Assembly: GCA_026004795.1 (NCBI GenBank)
Contig: BPJV01000011.1
Location: 1-64,000, forward strand
Direction: 5' to 3'
Source of the DNA: Pirellulaceae bacterium
Lineage (GTDB): Bacteria > Planctomycetota > Planctomycetia > Pirellulales > Pirellulaceae
Length of the DNA stretch: 64,000 nt
Below are positions 45,270-55,900 of this stretch, in pieces (position 1 is the first letter of the stretch; each line of letters begins with the position of its first letter). The notes under the pieces were generated by a model that ran no database searches, was not told where the DNA came from, and saw only the letters and a program-made list of their open reading frames with translations. A program made the translations under genes and the position numbers.

Positions 45270-46385
45270 TTAGTCGCTGGAAAGCTGGGCCAGTTCGCAT
45301 AGATTGGCATTGGCTACCGGCTGTGGACAACTCCACACCAGGAAGAACAATGCCTCGCGCGCCCAGCGTCCGGTGGGATGCGTGGCCACGAATCCCGCCC
45401 CTTTGGCAGCCGTAAGCGCGGCCTGCGTGGCACGTAGCACGAGGGAATTGGCCCGCTGACGCAAGTCGGCTGCAGTCCAGGAACAAGAGTCGGGGGCAGT
45501 GGTCAACTGCAAAAGCATCTCGGTCAGGGCGGAGGACTCGTCAGCAAAGCGATCGGCAATCGGTTGCAGCTCGGTGCGGGTACGCGCTTGTTCGGCCAGA
45601 TAGCCTGTTGCGGCCCGAGCCAGGCCGATAGCCAAGGTCGAAGTTTGCAGACCTCCCGCGCCGCCTCCGGCATTCGTGGCCAAGACATTTTCTACCGGAC
45701 CGGCCAATAAACGCGATGAATCGATCACCGCTTGATGGAACTCCACCCGGTCGGTGCAACTGCTTGTCAGAGCGACCAGGGGGACGCCGGCATGCGGTTC
45801 GACTCCTGACGTGGCCGTGGGAACAGCCAGCATTACCTGACGGCGGTCAGGCAGGGTGGCACCGGTTACGATCACGTCGGCATGCGCGGCCCCGGTCACC
45901 CAGGGGCTGAAGCCGTCAAGAAGGAAGTCGCCAGCAGCGGTACACTCGGCCTCTAGGACAGGACGTTGGAGATGTTGTCGGCTTGTCGAAAGATGACTAA
46001 TTCCAACCGTAGCAAAAAGCTCCCCGGAGGCCATCGCCGGTAACAACTCTCGTTTCAGCGGCTCGTTGTCACTTCCGATGATGCGCTTGCATGCCGCATT
46101 CCACTGAGTCAGGACGAAGGTGGTTGTGAGGCAAGCCTGGCTGAGGTTGAGGTAAACCTCGGTAAGTTGTTGCTCGCTCCACCCTGCCCCCCCGTACTCT
46201 TGAGGGATGAACCAAGCGAACAGACCGGCATCGCGGCACCAATTGAATTGACGGGAGGGCCATTGCTGCTGACGATCCAACTCGGTAGCCGCACTGGCCA
46301 GTTGGCGACACAGTTGCTGGAGTCGACCAACATCGGCCTCTTCGAGGCTGGGAGCCTGTATCGTGCGCTCAGAAAACGTCTCCAT
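45270..46385 (-). CDS. Acyl-CoA dehydrogenase family protein
   Basis: 371 residues from METFSE at 46385 (GGGGAGG just upstream). Recognisable ACAD pattern: an N-terminal helical domain with GLFAWFIPQEYGGAGWSEQQ, a middle beta domain (FLLDGFSPWVTGAAHADVIV, VPLVALTSSCTDRVEFHQAV) and a C-terminal helical bundle (STLAIGLARAATGYLAEQA). The usual catalytic Glu region near the C-terminus is not obvious, so it may belong to the hydroxylase or nitroalkane-oxidase-like side of the family. It follows the zinc-ribbon membrane protein gene by 14 nt. Confidence 0.8.
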   Translation of the reverse strand: METFSERTIQAPSLEEADVGRLQQLCRQLASAATELDRQQQWPSRQFNWCRDAGLFAWFIPQEYGGAGWSEQQLTEVYLNLSQACLTTTFVLTQWNAACKRIIGSDNEPLKRELLPAMASGELFATVGISHLSTSRQHLQRPVLEAECTAAGDFLLDGFSPWVTGAAHADVIVTGATLPDRRQVMLAVPTATSGVEPHAGVPLVALTSSCTDRVEFHQAVIDSSRLLAGPVENVLATNAGGGAGGLQTSTLAIGLARAATGYLAEQARTRTELQPIADRFADESSALTEMLLQLTTAPDSCSWTAADLRQRANSLVLRATQAALTAAKGAGFVATHPTGRWAREALFFLVWSCPQPVANANLCELAQLSSD

Positions 46386-46399
46386 GTTCCTCCCCATGT

Positions 46400-47191
46400 T
46401 CATTGCAGCAGTTTGGGGACTTTAGGTGGCGGCGTCCCCTCGCCCTCGCTGCCCCCGACGTCCGGAGTAGCCCGAATCTCCTCGGGCAAGGTTGTAGGAT
46501 CGGCAAACGGTCGCGCCATGGGAACCCCAGAGACCCAGGCCAACAGGAAAGTGATAGCAAAATAGAATAGGTACAACAGCATGCCCTGAGTTGCCTCCAA
46601 CTCCATGACGATGGTGGCCGTTGCGGCACCGATGGCGATCATCAACGGTACGTAAACGGCCAACTCCAATCCCGTGATCTCCGCCATGCTGTGGCGATCG
46701 GCCAGATAACGCGGGAGATAGGCATACAAAGCCCATAAGCCAGCGAAGACGACCGAGCAGATCAGCGCGCGTACGACTAGCTCCCTCCAGCCAAAACCTT
46801 CGATTTCATCACTGAGCAGCGCCCAGTAACTGACCATGATGATCGGCGGTGCCAGGGCAAGGGAACTGACGGCCAGCAGCGCCGTCGGGGGTGTTTGTCC
46901 TGTTAAGCGAATGGCCACCGCAACGAACAGTACCAAGATCGCACCGCTGATGGATGACAGCAGCACCGGCCTGCTGATACGCGTTTCCCGCCGCTTCAGT
47001 GGCTTGAGAACCGGGCGGCCTTTGGAATCCTTCGGGCCGGAATCGTCGGGCGCATGGATAACGATCTCCTCACCCTTGTCCGGAATCTTAATCGGCTTTT
47101 CGCAGTTCGGACACGGGCCTGTCTTGCCAGCAAATTTGTCGCTGACCTTGAAGCGTTTCAGGCAGTTGGGACAGGTTACTTGGATTGGCAT
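46400..47191 (-). CDS. Zinc-ribbon membrane protein
   Basis: 263 residues from MPIQVTCPNCLKRFKV at 47191; the frame is open to 47338 but the zinc ribbon (CPNCLKRF...PCPNCEKPI) normally sits at the very N-terminus in planctomycete proteins. After a charged linker there are about six TM segments (ISGAILVLFVAVAIRLTG, LICSVVFAGLWALYAYL, GMLLYLFYFAITFLLAWVSG). Family function unknown. Cotranscribed with the acyl-CoA dehydrogenase gene and divergent from trmL. Confidence 0.78.
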   Translation of the reverse strand: MPIQVTCPNCLKRFKVSDKFAGKTGPCPNCEKPIKIPDKGEEIVIHAPDDSGPKDSKGRPVLKPLKRRETRISRPVLLSSISGAILVLFVAVAIRLTGQTPPTALLAVSSLALAPPIIMVSYWALLSDEIEGFGWRELVVRALICSVVFAGLWALYAYLPRYLADRHSMAEITGLELAVYVPLMIAIGAATATIVMELEATQGMLLYLFYFAITFLLAWVSGVPMARPFADPTTLPEEIRATPDVGGSEGEGTPPPKVPKLLQ

Positions 47192-47284
47192 AGGATTGAG
47201 ATATAGTGCTTCCACGACGGGAGGGTGTCGACCAGGGCGGTTCATTGTAACCAAGTCGATGGCATTGCAGTAGGAGATTCCCTT

Positions 47285-47785
47285 GTGACGGATGTTACCG
47301 ATCAGCCGCTGGGATGGTTGCACATCGTTCTCTATCAACCCGAAATCCCTCAGAACACTGGGAATATCGGTCGTACCTGTGTGGCCCTCGGGGCAAAACT
47401 GTGGATCGTCCGCCCGGCCGGGTTTCGGTTGGATTCCTCCCAGTTGCGGCGGGCAGGAATGGACTATTGGGATCGGCTCTCATGGGAGGATGTGGCCAAC
47501 TGGGAACAGTTAACGCACCGCCTGCCGGAAGAGCGGATGTGGTTGATCACCAAGTTTGCAACGCAACGTTACACCGAGGTGTCCTATCGGCCTGGTGATG
47601 TGCTGGTTTTCGGAAGTGAGTCGAGTGGCTTGCCTGCCGAGTTGCGAGCGCGGCTGGCAGATCGATGCTTGCGCATCCCGATGCGCGAAGGGGTACGAAG
47701 TTTGAACCTGGCTACCTCGGTGGGTATCGTAGGGTATGAGGCAGCGCGACAAGCAGAGGTACTGTCGGCAGGTATTATCGAATGA
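47285..47785 (+). CDS. trmL: tRNA (cytidine/uridine-2'-O-)-methyltransferase TrmL
   Basis: 166 residues. SPOUT methyltransferase modifying the wobble nucleotide (position 34) of leucine tRNAs with SAM. Motifs: HIVLYQPEIPQNTGNIGRTC, VLVFGSESSGLP, RIPMREGVRSLNLATSVGIV with the knot residues. The GTG at 47285 follows AGGAG at 8 nt and gives a protein of usual size; the ATGs upstream do not. The 3' end overlaps the next gene as ATGA. Confidence 0.93.
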   Translation: MTDVTDQPLGWLHIVLYQPEIPQNTGNIGRTCVALGAKLWIVRPAGFRLDSSQLRRAGMDYWDRLSWEDVANWEQLTHRLPEERMWLITKFATQRYTEVSYRPGDVLVFGSESSGLPAELRARLADRCLRIPMREGVRSLNLATSVGIVGYEAARQAEVLSAGIIE

Positions 47786-50427
47786 ACAAAGCACCTCCCC
47801 TCGAGCAACATTGGCGGTCGAGCGAAGAATGGCCGTGTTTACCTTGCTGCCTTCTCGTGATTCGCCTGCTGGCCTGTCTCATCTTTTTTGTGACCCGTTT
47901 AGCGACCAACGAACTGGCCTACGGGCAGCCCATCGAATCCGAAGACGAGATGCTACGCCAATGGTGCGATCATGGGTTGTCCGATACGGCACTGGCCTAC
48001 GTTCGGGCGCAGCTCGAGCAACTGCGCGAAGCCCGATTGCCGGACGTAGCCGTTGATGACTTGCGAGCACGGTGGACGATGCGTCAAATGGAATGCTGGG
48101 CGCGACGGCAGCTCTACCTGCGCCATGACACCGCTGATGGCTGGTCCCAGTTGCAGGCTGTCGCTCAGGAATTTGAACGCGCTTACCCTCAGCATCGCCG
48201 CTTGCCCTGGATTCGATGGCAGCTGGCCCGATGCGTTCTGTTGCAAATTCAAGGAACGTACGCCCGCTATGCGGCCAATCCTCAGCAAAGCTCGCTTCGC
48301 GATCGCGCCTTGGAAATGATTCGGCAGGTGGCGGAATTGGCCGATGAGGTGCGCTATCAGGTGCAGCAACGCCAGCCGGTGGCGGCCAGATTGCCCGCCG
48401 ACTCTCCCCAGCAGGCTCCGGTGGATCAACTGGCGCAACTACGTGCCGATGCGGACCTTTTGCAATGCGAGGCGATGATGATCCGCATGCAGTTGTACCC
48501 CCGCGGCTCTGCCGACCGTGTGGCAGCCGCCACGGCCATCGACCAACTGGCAAGCGAAGCGTTGCAGCGCACCGATCCAGGCTGGAGTTCCCGTCCCGCG
48601 CTGCTGACCGCCCGAGCGATCGCTCGGCTCGAACTGGCAGATCCCGACCGAGCGGTCCTGGAGCTGACCGACATTCTCCGCCACTTTCCCCACACGGCAT
48701 TCGGCCGGCGGGCTGGCCAAGCCGCCGTCGAGTGGTTGATCGCTCAAGGCCAGCTGAGTCGGGCTCGGTCGTTGGTTGAATGGTTGCGGCAGGGAGAGGA
48801 GTCACCCGAAGCGGCCCTCAGCGATCTTGAGCTGCGTGCCGCCCAGTTGGCTCGAGAACAGGGTACGTCCCCGGACGACACGTCCTTGGGGGAGCTCATC
48901 GAGCAAGTGCAACAAATCACCACGCGTTTCGGCACCTACTGGCGGAATCGTGCCGAGGCTATTCTGCTCACCTATTTCCCCAGCCAAACGTCCTCGGCGT
49001 CATCTGCCTCCACCCAGTTGATCAAGGCGGAGGTGCGCCAATTGCTAGCGGCCGATGATGTCGAGGCGGCGGTGCAGCGGCTGCAGCAAGCGACCGATCA
49101 ACTGCTCACGGAGGGAAATATCGACGCTGCCACCAATCTGGCGCTCCTCGTGGCGGCCTTGTTCGAACGCGAGCAGCAATGGTTGGAAGCGGCGGATTAC
49201 CTGGTCGAGGTGGTCAGCCGCACGCAGCGACACTCGGCTGCTGCTCCTCTACACCTCCGCGCCATCGTGGCGATGGCCCAGTCGCTGCGTGCCGAGCCGA
49301 ATCAATCTGCGGTGCGCCAACGTTATGAACACATGTTGCGTGAGCATTTGCAAACCTGGCCCCAGGAATCCTCCAGCAACCAAGTGCAACAGTGGCTGAA
49401 GGCGTGGTCGGCACAGCAGGGAACGTGGGCTCCGTATGCCCGCGAGGTATTTCAGCGAGCGCTGGCCGTCGACGACGAGCAACAGCGGTGGGACTTGCTC
49501 ATCGAGTGGTTGGCGACGGTCTTAGCCCTCGGTGACGATGTTGCCGCGCAGGTTGTCGCTGAGGCACAGCAACTGATTGCCGCGCGTACCACCTCGCCCT
49601 CGGATGCGGCACGGCAGGATGTCGACGGCCGACAGGCCCTCTCCTCTGCCTCTGGTCGGAGCAGCTTCGCGCCGATTACGGCCGACGTGCTCTTCGTCGC
49701 CCAATGCATGCAACAATGGGATGCACCGGCAGAATCCCAACGGCGGCGCGGCGAGCTTCTGACCCGTCTGCAGACCTCGGACCTTCCCCCGCTCAGCAGC
49801 CTACTTGAACAGACCATCCTGCTGGAAATCGCCCGGTATGAGCCACTATCCTCCCTGCAGCAGCAAGTCGCGCATCAGCAGACACAACCGGAGGAATTCC
49901 CCAGCCTCCTTGCGGCAGGGTTCGTGCATCGGTGGGTGGAGGCCATCGACCAACGCTCACCCCATCAACGTCCCGCATGGGCAAAGGCGGCTCCTCTGGA
50001 GCGTCTGCTCGCGGTAAGCAGTGCCTCCGCGGAGGGGGCCTCCTGGGAGACGATCGTCACCGGCGTCGATCGCCTACGAGCCCAAGTATGGTTGACCCAC
50101 ACGCCCGCTGAAGAGGCGATCGTCCACCTACGGCAGCAAGCCGCAGACCACCCACGCCATGGAGCCTTGCAACTGTCGTTGATCAATGCCCTGATCGAAT
50201 TGTCGCCACCGCAGTGGGATGAGGCCATGGAGCGGACGAAAAGGCTGATCAGCGGGACTCCTGCCGGCTCCCAACTCAACTTTGCGGCACGGTGGCAATG
50301 GGTGCAGCTATTACGGTGGCAACAACGAGGGCACGATGCCGTCGCCTACGCCCGTTTGGTGCACGCAACCGCGCCGGACATGCCCGAACCTTGGCGATCA
50401 CGTTTTCAGGCGATGGCTTCCCAGTAG
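47782..50427 (+). CDS. Membrane-anchored or exported helical repeat protein
   Basis: 881 residues, almost wholly alpha-helical, with TPR-like units rich in Gln, Ala and Leu (ALAYVRAQLEQLREARLP, RAVLELTDILRHFPHTAFG, EDIVHLRQQAADHP-like near the end). The N-terminal hydrophobic stretch LLVIRLLACLIFFVTRLAT is a signal or anchor. The start overlaps the trmL stop by 4 nt, implying coupled translation. No enzymatic domain recognised; a scaffold role is likely. Confidence 0.75.
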   Translation: MNKAPPLEQHWRSSEEWPCLPCCLLVIRLLACLIFFVTRLATNELAYGQPIESEDEMLRQWCDHGLSDTALAYVRAQLEQLREARLPDVAVDDLRARWTMRQMECWARRQLYLRHDTADGWSQLQAVAQEFERAYPQHRRLPWIRWQLARCVLLQIQGTYARYAANPQQSSLRDRALEMIRQVAELADEVRYQVQQRQPVAARLPADSPQQAPVDQLAQLRADADLLQCEAMMIRMQLYPRGSADRVAAATAIDQLASEALQRTDPGWSSRPALLTARAIARLELADPDRAVLELTDILRHFPHTAFGRRAGQAAVEWLIAQGQLSRARSLVEWLRQGEESPEAALSDLELRAAQLAREQGTSPDDTSLGELIEQVQQITTRFGTYWRNRAEAILLTYFPSQTSSASSASTQLIKAEVRQLLAADDVEAAVQRLQQATDQLLTEGNIDAATNLALLVAALFEREQQWLEAADYLVEVVSRTQRHSAAAPLHLRAIVAMAQSLRAEPNQSAVRQRYEHMLREHLQTWPQESSSNQVQQWLKAWSAQQGTWAPYAREVFQRALAVDDEQQRWDLLIEWLATVLALGDDVAAQVVAEAQQLIAARTTSPSDAARQDVDGRQALSSASGRSSFAPITADVLFVAQCMQQWDAPAESQRRRGELLTRLQTSDLPPLSSLLEQTILLEIARYEPLSSLQQQVAHQQTQPEEFPSLLAAGFVHRWVEAIDQRSPHQRPAWAKAAPLERLLAVSSASAEGASWETIVTGVDRLRAQVWLTHTPAEEAIVHLRQQAADHPRHGALQLSLINALIELSPPQWDEAMERTKRLISGTPAGSQLNFAARWQWVQLLRWQQRGHDAVAYARLVHATAPDMPEPWRSRFQAMASQ

Positions 50428-50569
50428 GTGGTATCACCGCGTCTATCCAACGATCGATGGGTACCCAAACGACGCGATGGAGCGTATCCTGCTGGAGGCC
50501 GTGGAGGCTGCGGCGCCTTGAGACTCCGAGGTAGGACAATTCCGTTCTGTTTTTAACTGCCACGAATCG

Positions 50570-51199
50570 TCATCGGCCGGGGGGGGGATGAATTGAAGAG
50601 GAATCACTGCTCAAACGGCTGCGCAGCGTATACAAACCGCGTTTGAGCAGGCCCGCTACGGCCAGCTCCGTGCGACCCATCCGCTCGGCAATTTCCTTCA
50701 GCGAGCAACCATGGATGTAGCGCAGTCGCAGCGCTTCGGCTTGGCTGTCGGGTAGGCGGGCAAGGTGCAGATGGAGCATCTGAGCAACCTCTTGCCGCAT
50801 CACCCGTCCGCTTGGCGACGTCGTCTCGGCAGGTACCATGTCGGTAAGTGCAGGAGAACCTTCGACCGCATGGTTGGTCACTTCTCGCCCGGCGTTGCGT
50901 TTCTCTGCTCCCAAGTGCCGCTGATGGGTGCTGAGCACGTTGTGGCGGAGAATGTTCCGCAACCATGCCAGCAATTGAGCCACATTGTCGCCGCGAAACG
51001 CAGGAAAGTCGCGTTGTGCTTCCAAGAAGGTAGTCTGCACGACATCGGCGGGATCGAGGCGCTGGCGCAAGCGAGGATCCAAGTAGCGGCGAGCGAGCAC
51101 CAGGAGGTAGGGCCGGTACTGATCAAGCAATGATCCTAGCGCGTCACGATCACCGTTTCGGGCGGCTTCCAGCAAGCGCTGATGTGAGGAGGTCGACAC
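50570..51199 (-). CDS. ECF-type RNA polymerase sigma factor
   Basis: 209 residues from the GTG at 51199; the frame is open to 51541 but that stretch has no coding character. Region 2: LLDQYRPYLLVLARRYLDPR, DPADVVQTTFLEAQRDF, then VAQLLAWLRNILRHNVLSTH. A linker of about 40 residues with Pro/Ser, then region 4 LPDSQAEALRLRYIHGCSLK and EIAERMGRTELAVAGLLKRG. It belongs to the planctomycete-expanded ECF sigma factors that are usually controlled by Ser/Thr kinases rather than anti-sigma factors; none is adjacent. Divergent from the radical SAM gene. Confidence 0.88.
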   Translation of the reverse strand: MSTSSHQRLLEAARNGDRDALGSLLDQYRPYLLVLARRYLDPRLRQRLDPADVVQTTFLEAQRDFPAFRGDNVAQLLAWLRNILRHNVLSTHQRHLGAEKRNAGREVTNHAVEGSPALTDMVPAETTSPSGRVMRQEVAQMLHLHLARLPDSQAEALRLRYIHGCSLKEIAERMGRTELAVAGLLKRGLYTLRSRLSSDSSSIHPPPGR

Positions 51200-51579
51200 G
51201 TTAATTCCCAACTCGATGTAAGAAAACGACGCTACCTGCGCGCCGAACCGCGCTGGCCTACCGATGCGGTGGTCCACCGTCGCGTTACTGGCTGCCAGCC
51301 AGCAAGCTGGCAGTCGAGGTGGAAGGCAGGCCACAAGCGCTACCGTCGTCAATCGTCCATTGTAGTCGAGCTGTCGTCGAGACAAGCACCGGGAAAGAGA
51401 CGGGCAATGCACCTGCGCTGCCAATGGCGTGCGGGAGAACAAATTCCGCTCTATGCCCGGGGGGGTATAATGGCCCCGGGCTATAATGGACGAGTCAGGT
51501 TGATTAACGTTGAGGGGCAGCAGCTTGGCGAGCACACACAACGTGGCACGGGTGACATTTCAATAATGCAGAGTGATTC
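51200..51579. promoter_or_regulatory. Divergent promoter region with paired TATAATGG boxes
   Basis: Region between the sigma factor and radical SAM genes. TATAATGG occurs twice, at 51466-51473 and 51482-51489 on the plus strand, separated by GGGC-rich DNA, each a perfect -10 consensus. No good TTGACA partner lies 17 nt upstream of either box (ATTCCG is the best for the first). Both are about 100 nt upstream of the radical SAM start. Confidence 0.45.
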
Positions 51580-52893
51580 ATGTATCTCCGGATGGCAAAG
51601 CGGTTGATCGTCGAGACGGACAAACGGTTGTTATGGAAACTGGTCTATCTGGCCGGCTGGAAGGGATTTCGCAGCGTCCAGGCCCACAAGAGACGTCTGA
51701 AAAAGGGGGAGTTTTTTCCTCCTTTCCTCTACCTCTCCATAATCAACAGTTGCAATCTCCGTTGTCAGGGATGCTGGGTCGACGTGACCGCCAAGCAGAC
51801 GAAGATCGACCTGGATAGCCTCAATCGTACGGTCAACGAGGCCAAGGCGATGGGCAATGCGTTCTTCGGCATCTTGGGGGGCGAACCGTTTCTGCATAAA
51901 GAGCTTTTGGATTTTCTCGCTACCCACCCGGATGCCTATTTTCAGGTTTTTACCAACGGCCACTTTATCACCCCTGAGGTCGCCCGACGTTTGAAACAGC
52001 TGGGCAACGTCACACCGCTGATCAGTGTCGAAGGAACGGAGATTGTCAGCGATCAACGACGGGGCAAGCCAGGTGTGCTCAGCAAGACGATGGAAGGCCT
52101 TCACAACTGCCTGGAAAACAACATCCTCACCGGCGTGTGCACCAGCGTTTGTAAGACGAATATCGACGACTTGGTGCAAGAACGGTGGGTCGATCGCCTA
52201 ATCGACATGGGCGTTTTCTATTGCTGGTTTCACGTCTACCGCCCCATGGGCCCCGACCCGCAACCCGAGCTGGCCTTGAGCACTGAACAGTTGCGCCGGG
52301 TGCGCCAGTTCGTGGTGGATATTCGGGCAACCAAACCCATTATCGTCATCGACGCCTATCATGATGCCGATGGTCAGGCGCTATGCCCCGCCGTGACCGG
52401 CTTCACCCACCATATCGGCCCAGGAGGGGATATCGAACCGTGCCCCATCATCCAATTGGCGACCGAAAGCATCCACGATCAGCGCCCTTTGCGAGATGTC
52501 TTCAATGGTAGCCAATTCCTGCGGGAGTTTCGCGAGCTGACGGCTCAGCACACCCGTGGCTGCGTCGTGTTGGAACGCCCCGATTTGTTGTTGCAGTTGG
52601 CTGAAAAACACGGGGCACGTGATACGACGCAGCGTCAGCAGGTGTTCAACGAATTGAGGGCAACTCAGCCGCGACGCTCCCAGTACGTCCCCGGAACGGA
52701 GATCCCCGAGCGAAGCTGGGCAGTCCGCCTGGCCAAACGTTTGGTGTTCAACGATTTTGGCACCTATAGCAAACATTTTGCGCCCCAACGTTGGGTGGAT
52801 CCCGATGCGACGCTTCGGCCGCAGGATAAGGTACCGGGCGAACGTCGACTCCCGGTTGTCCAACCGGCTCACGGTGAGGAACAGGTACGATGA
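51580..52893 (+). CDS. Radical SAM protein with SPASM-like C-terminal region
   Basis: 437 residues. Radical SAM cluster motif CNLRCQGC at about 59-66 (CxxxCxxC), followed by GILGGEPFLHKELLDFL (the GGE motif) and FQVFTNGHFIT. The C-terminal half carries further Cys (ALCPAVTGF, IEPCPIIQLA, RGCVVLERPD) that may ligate an auxiliary cluster as in SPASM/HpnH-type enzymes. The N-terminal extension (VYLAGWKGFRSVQAHKRRL) resembles radical SAM proteins of lipid and hopanoid metabolism. Substrate unknown; cytoplasmic. Confidence 0.85.
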   Translation: MYLRMAKRLIVETDKRLLWKLVYLAGWKGFRSVQAHKRRLKKGEFFPPFLYLSIINSCNLRCQGCWVDVTAKQTKIDLDSLNRTVNEAKAMGNAFFGILGGEPFLHKELLDFLATHPDAYFQVFTNGHFITPEVARRLKQLGNVTPLISVEGTEIVSDQRRGKPGVLSKTMEGLHNCLENNILTGVCTSVCKTNIDDLVQERWVDRLIDMGVFYCWFHVYRPMGPDPQPELALSTEQLRRVRQFVVDIRATKPIIVIDAYHDADGQALCPAVTGFTHHIGPGGDIEPCPIIQLATESIHDQRPLRDVFNGSQFLREFRELTAQHTRGCVVLERPDLLLQLAEKHGARDTTQRQQVFNELRATQPRRSQYVPGTEIPERSWAVRLAKRLVFNDFGTYSKHFAPQRWVDPDATLRPQDKVPGERRLPVVQPAHGEEQVR

Positions 52894-52985
52894 TGCTCGG
52901 CGCCATGCGGTGGATGATCCACGCCATCGTTTGTCCATCGGGCGTCGGGGAACGGACGCACCCAGTGAGAACGTAGTCACCGAAG

Positions 52986-55900
52986 ATGAATCGAGCTGAT
53001 GATCCCGACATTCTTCAGTCGGTGATGCTTCACGACCGCCACCGACTGTTACGCCAATGGCGTAGATTGTCCTCCCATGGGGCGCCAGAAGCCATCGCCC
53101 AATGGCATCGTCGTGCCGAGCAATCGCGGCGGCTGTGTGAACAACGCGCTGCATCGGTGCCGGCCGTGCATTATGACTCCCAGCTCCCCATCGTCGCTCA
53201 TCGCGAGCAAATCCTGGCGACTCTCCAACAGCGACAGGTGATCGTCGTGTGTGGCGAAACGGGGTCCGGCAAGAGCACTCAGTTGCCCAAGTTTTGCCTG
53301 GAGGCGGGACTGGCCGCACGAGGCATCATTGGCCACACCCAACCGCGAAGATTGGCCGCCCGCGCCGTGGCATCGCGGTTGGCGGAAGAATTGGGCACCG
53401 ACGTTGGGTCATTGGTCGGATACAAAATTCGCTTTTCCGATATGACCGCCCCGACCACCTTGGTCAAGGTAATGACCGATGGCATCGTGTTGGCGGAAAC
53501 GCAGAGCGATCGTTTTCTCGAGCAGTACTCCTGCCTGATTGTCGACGAAGCGCATGAACGCTCGTTGAATATCGATTTTCTTCTCGGCTACGTGAAACGT
53601 TTACGCAGCCAACGTCGGGACCTGAAAATCATCATCACCTCGGCCACGATCGATCCGCAGCGGTTCGCTGAGCACTTCGCGGACGAAGCAGGTCCCGCAC
53701 CGATCATCGAAGTATCGGGAAGGAACTATCCGGTCGAGGTTCGCTACCGCCCTCTTACCGATGTTGACGACGAGCCCGAGGGACTGCAGCGAGCGATCGC
53801 CTCGGCGGTGGAGGAACTGCAGGCGGAGGGAGCAGGCGATACGCTGGTCTTCCTTCCTACCGAACGCCACATTCGGCAGACGTCCAAATACCTCCGCGGC
53901 ATGTTGACCCAGCGCGGATGGAGCCAGCGCTACGAAATCTTGCCCTTGTACGCACGGTTGAACGAGGCCGACCAGAACAAAATCTTTCATCCTGGTTCCC
54001 AAACACGCCTGATCTTGGCGACCAATGTGGCCGAGTCTTCGATCACGGTACCGAGAATCCGCTATGTCATCGACAGCGGCCAGGTGCGCATCAACCGGTA
54101 TGCTCCCCGCAGCAAAGTGCAGCGCTTGCCGATCGAGGCCGTTTCGCAGGCGTCCGCCAATCAGCGCACCGGACGATGCGGACGCCTGGGACCAGGGATA
54201 TGCATCCGCTTGTACAGCGAAGAGGATTTCAACCAGCGTCCCAAGTACACCACACCCGAGATCCGCCGCAGTGATCTGGCGGCCGTGCTGCTCCACAGCC
54301 TCATGCTGGCTCTAGGTCCACTGGAAGAATTTCCCTTGATGGACCAGCCCAGCGGTGAAGCCTTGCGCGACGCCCAGCGTACCTTGCGCGAACTTGGCGC
54401 GGTGGACGATGGCGGACGATTAACCCCCTTGGGACGAAAACTCGGCGGGTTGCCATGCGATCCACGGATCGGGCGGATACTGCTGGAGGCCGCAGAGCGG
54501 AGATGCCTCAACGACATGTTGATCATCGCCGCCGCGTTGGAATGTCCCGACATTCGCCGGCGTCCCGAAGCGCGGCAAGCGGAAGCCGACCAGGCCCATC
54601 GCCGCTTCGCAGATCCACAGAGCGATTTCCTCGGGCTATTGCGCCTGTGGCGCTTTTGCAACCATCTGCAAAAGAGCCTCAGCCGGAGTCGGTTTCGACG
54701 CGCCATGGAGGAGAATTTCTTGTCTCTCCCCGGGTACTGGCAGTGGCGGGAGACGATCCAGCAATTGCGCGACCTGATGCGCCGGGCCGGAATGCCGGGG
54801 GACGACGCGACGATGGAGCTGCCTCCTCTTGGAGCCTCCGACCACGGCATCGGAACGATCGAAGGCAGCGAAAAAGCAGGGGCAGGAAAGCATCGACATC
54901 GACGCGGCACACACCGTCCGCCGTGGCCCGGCGGCTACGAAGCCATTCATCGCTCACTCTTGGCCGGGCTGCTGCGCGGCGTGGCCATGCGGCGTGAGGG
55001 GGGCGAGTATCTGGCCGCTGGCGGATTGACCGCCAGGCTGTGGCCCGGTTCCGGCCTCTGCTCCACCCCTCCCTCTTGGGCGGTGGCCGCAGAATTGGTC
55101 GAAACGGGTCAACGCTATTTACGGACGGTGGCGGCCGTCGACCGACTGTGGATCGAAGAGGCGGGAAGCCCGCTGCTCAAGCATCGTTACACCGATCCGC
55201 ACTGGAGCAAGAAAACTGGCTCGGCCATGGTCTACCGCAGTAGCACGTTGTTCGGGTTGCCGGTGGTCACTCGTCGCCGCGTCCCCTTAGCACCGGTGGA
55301 TCCCACTGCCGCGCGGGCCCTGTTCATCGAAGAAGGACTAGTCGCCGGACAATTGCAGTGCGAGGAAGCCTTCTATCGCCACAATCAAGAAATGCTGGCG
55401 GATGTCGTCGAATTGGTACATCGCACCCGACAGACCACTGGCATCGCCGATCGCTACGATTTGATAGCTTTCTATCAGCAGCGGTTGCCGCCGGAGGTCG
55501 TCGACATGAAATCCCTCCGTCGCTGGCTGCACCATTGTGGAGCGTCCCCGGAGCCGAACAGGCTGTACTTTCGGGCTGAGGATCTGGTACGTTCCGACGC
55601 AGGCCTCGATCGTGTGGATCGTGAGTTCCCCAACGTGATCGACCTGGCCGGCGCCTCCTATCCCTTGCGCTACCGATTCGAACCGGGGGAAGAGCGAGAT
55701 GGTGTTACGATGCAAGTACCGTCGACCGCGCTGCGTCAACTGGATGAGCAGCTGCTCGAGTGGTTCGTCCCCGGTCATCTGGTGGAAAAGATCCACTTCC
55801 TGATCCGCGCGCTGCCCAAGAGCGTCCGTACGGCGCTGGTCCCCGCCAACGAGAAAGCGCAACAACTGGCCGACGCCGTGCGCCCCCACGCCTACACCGC

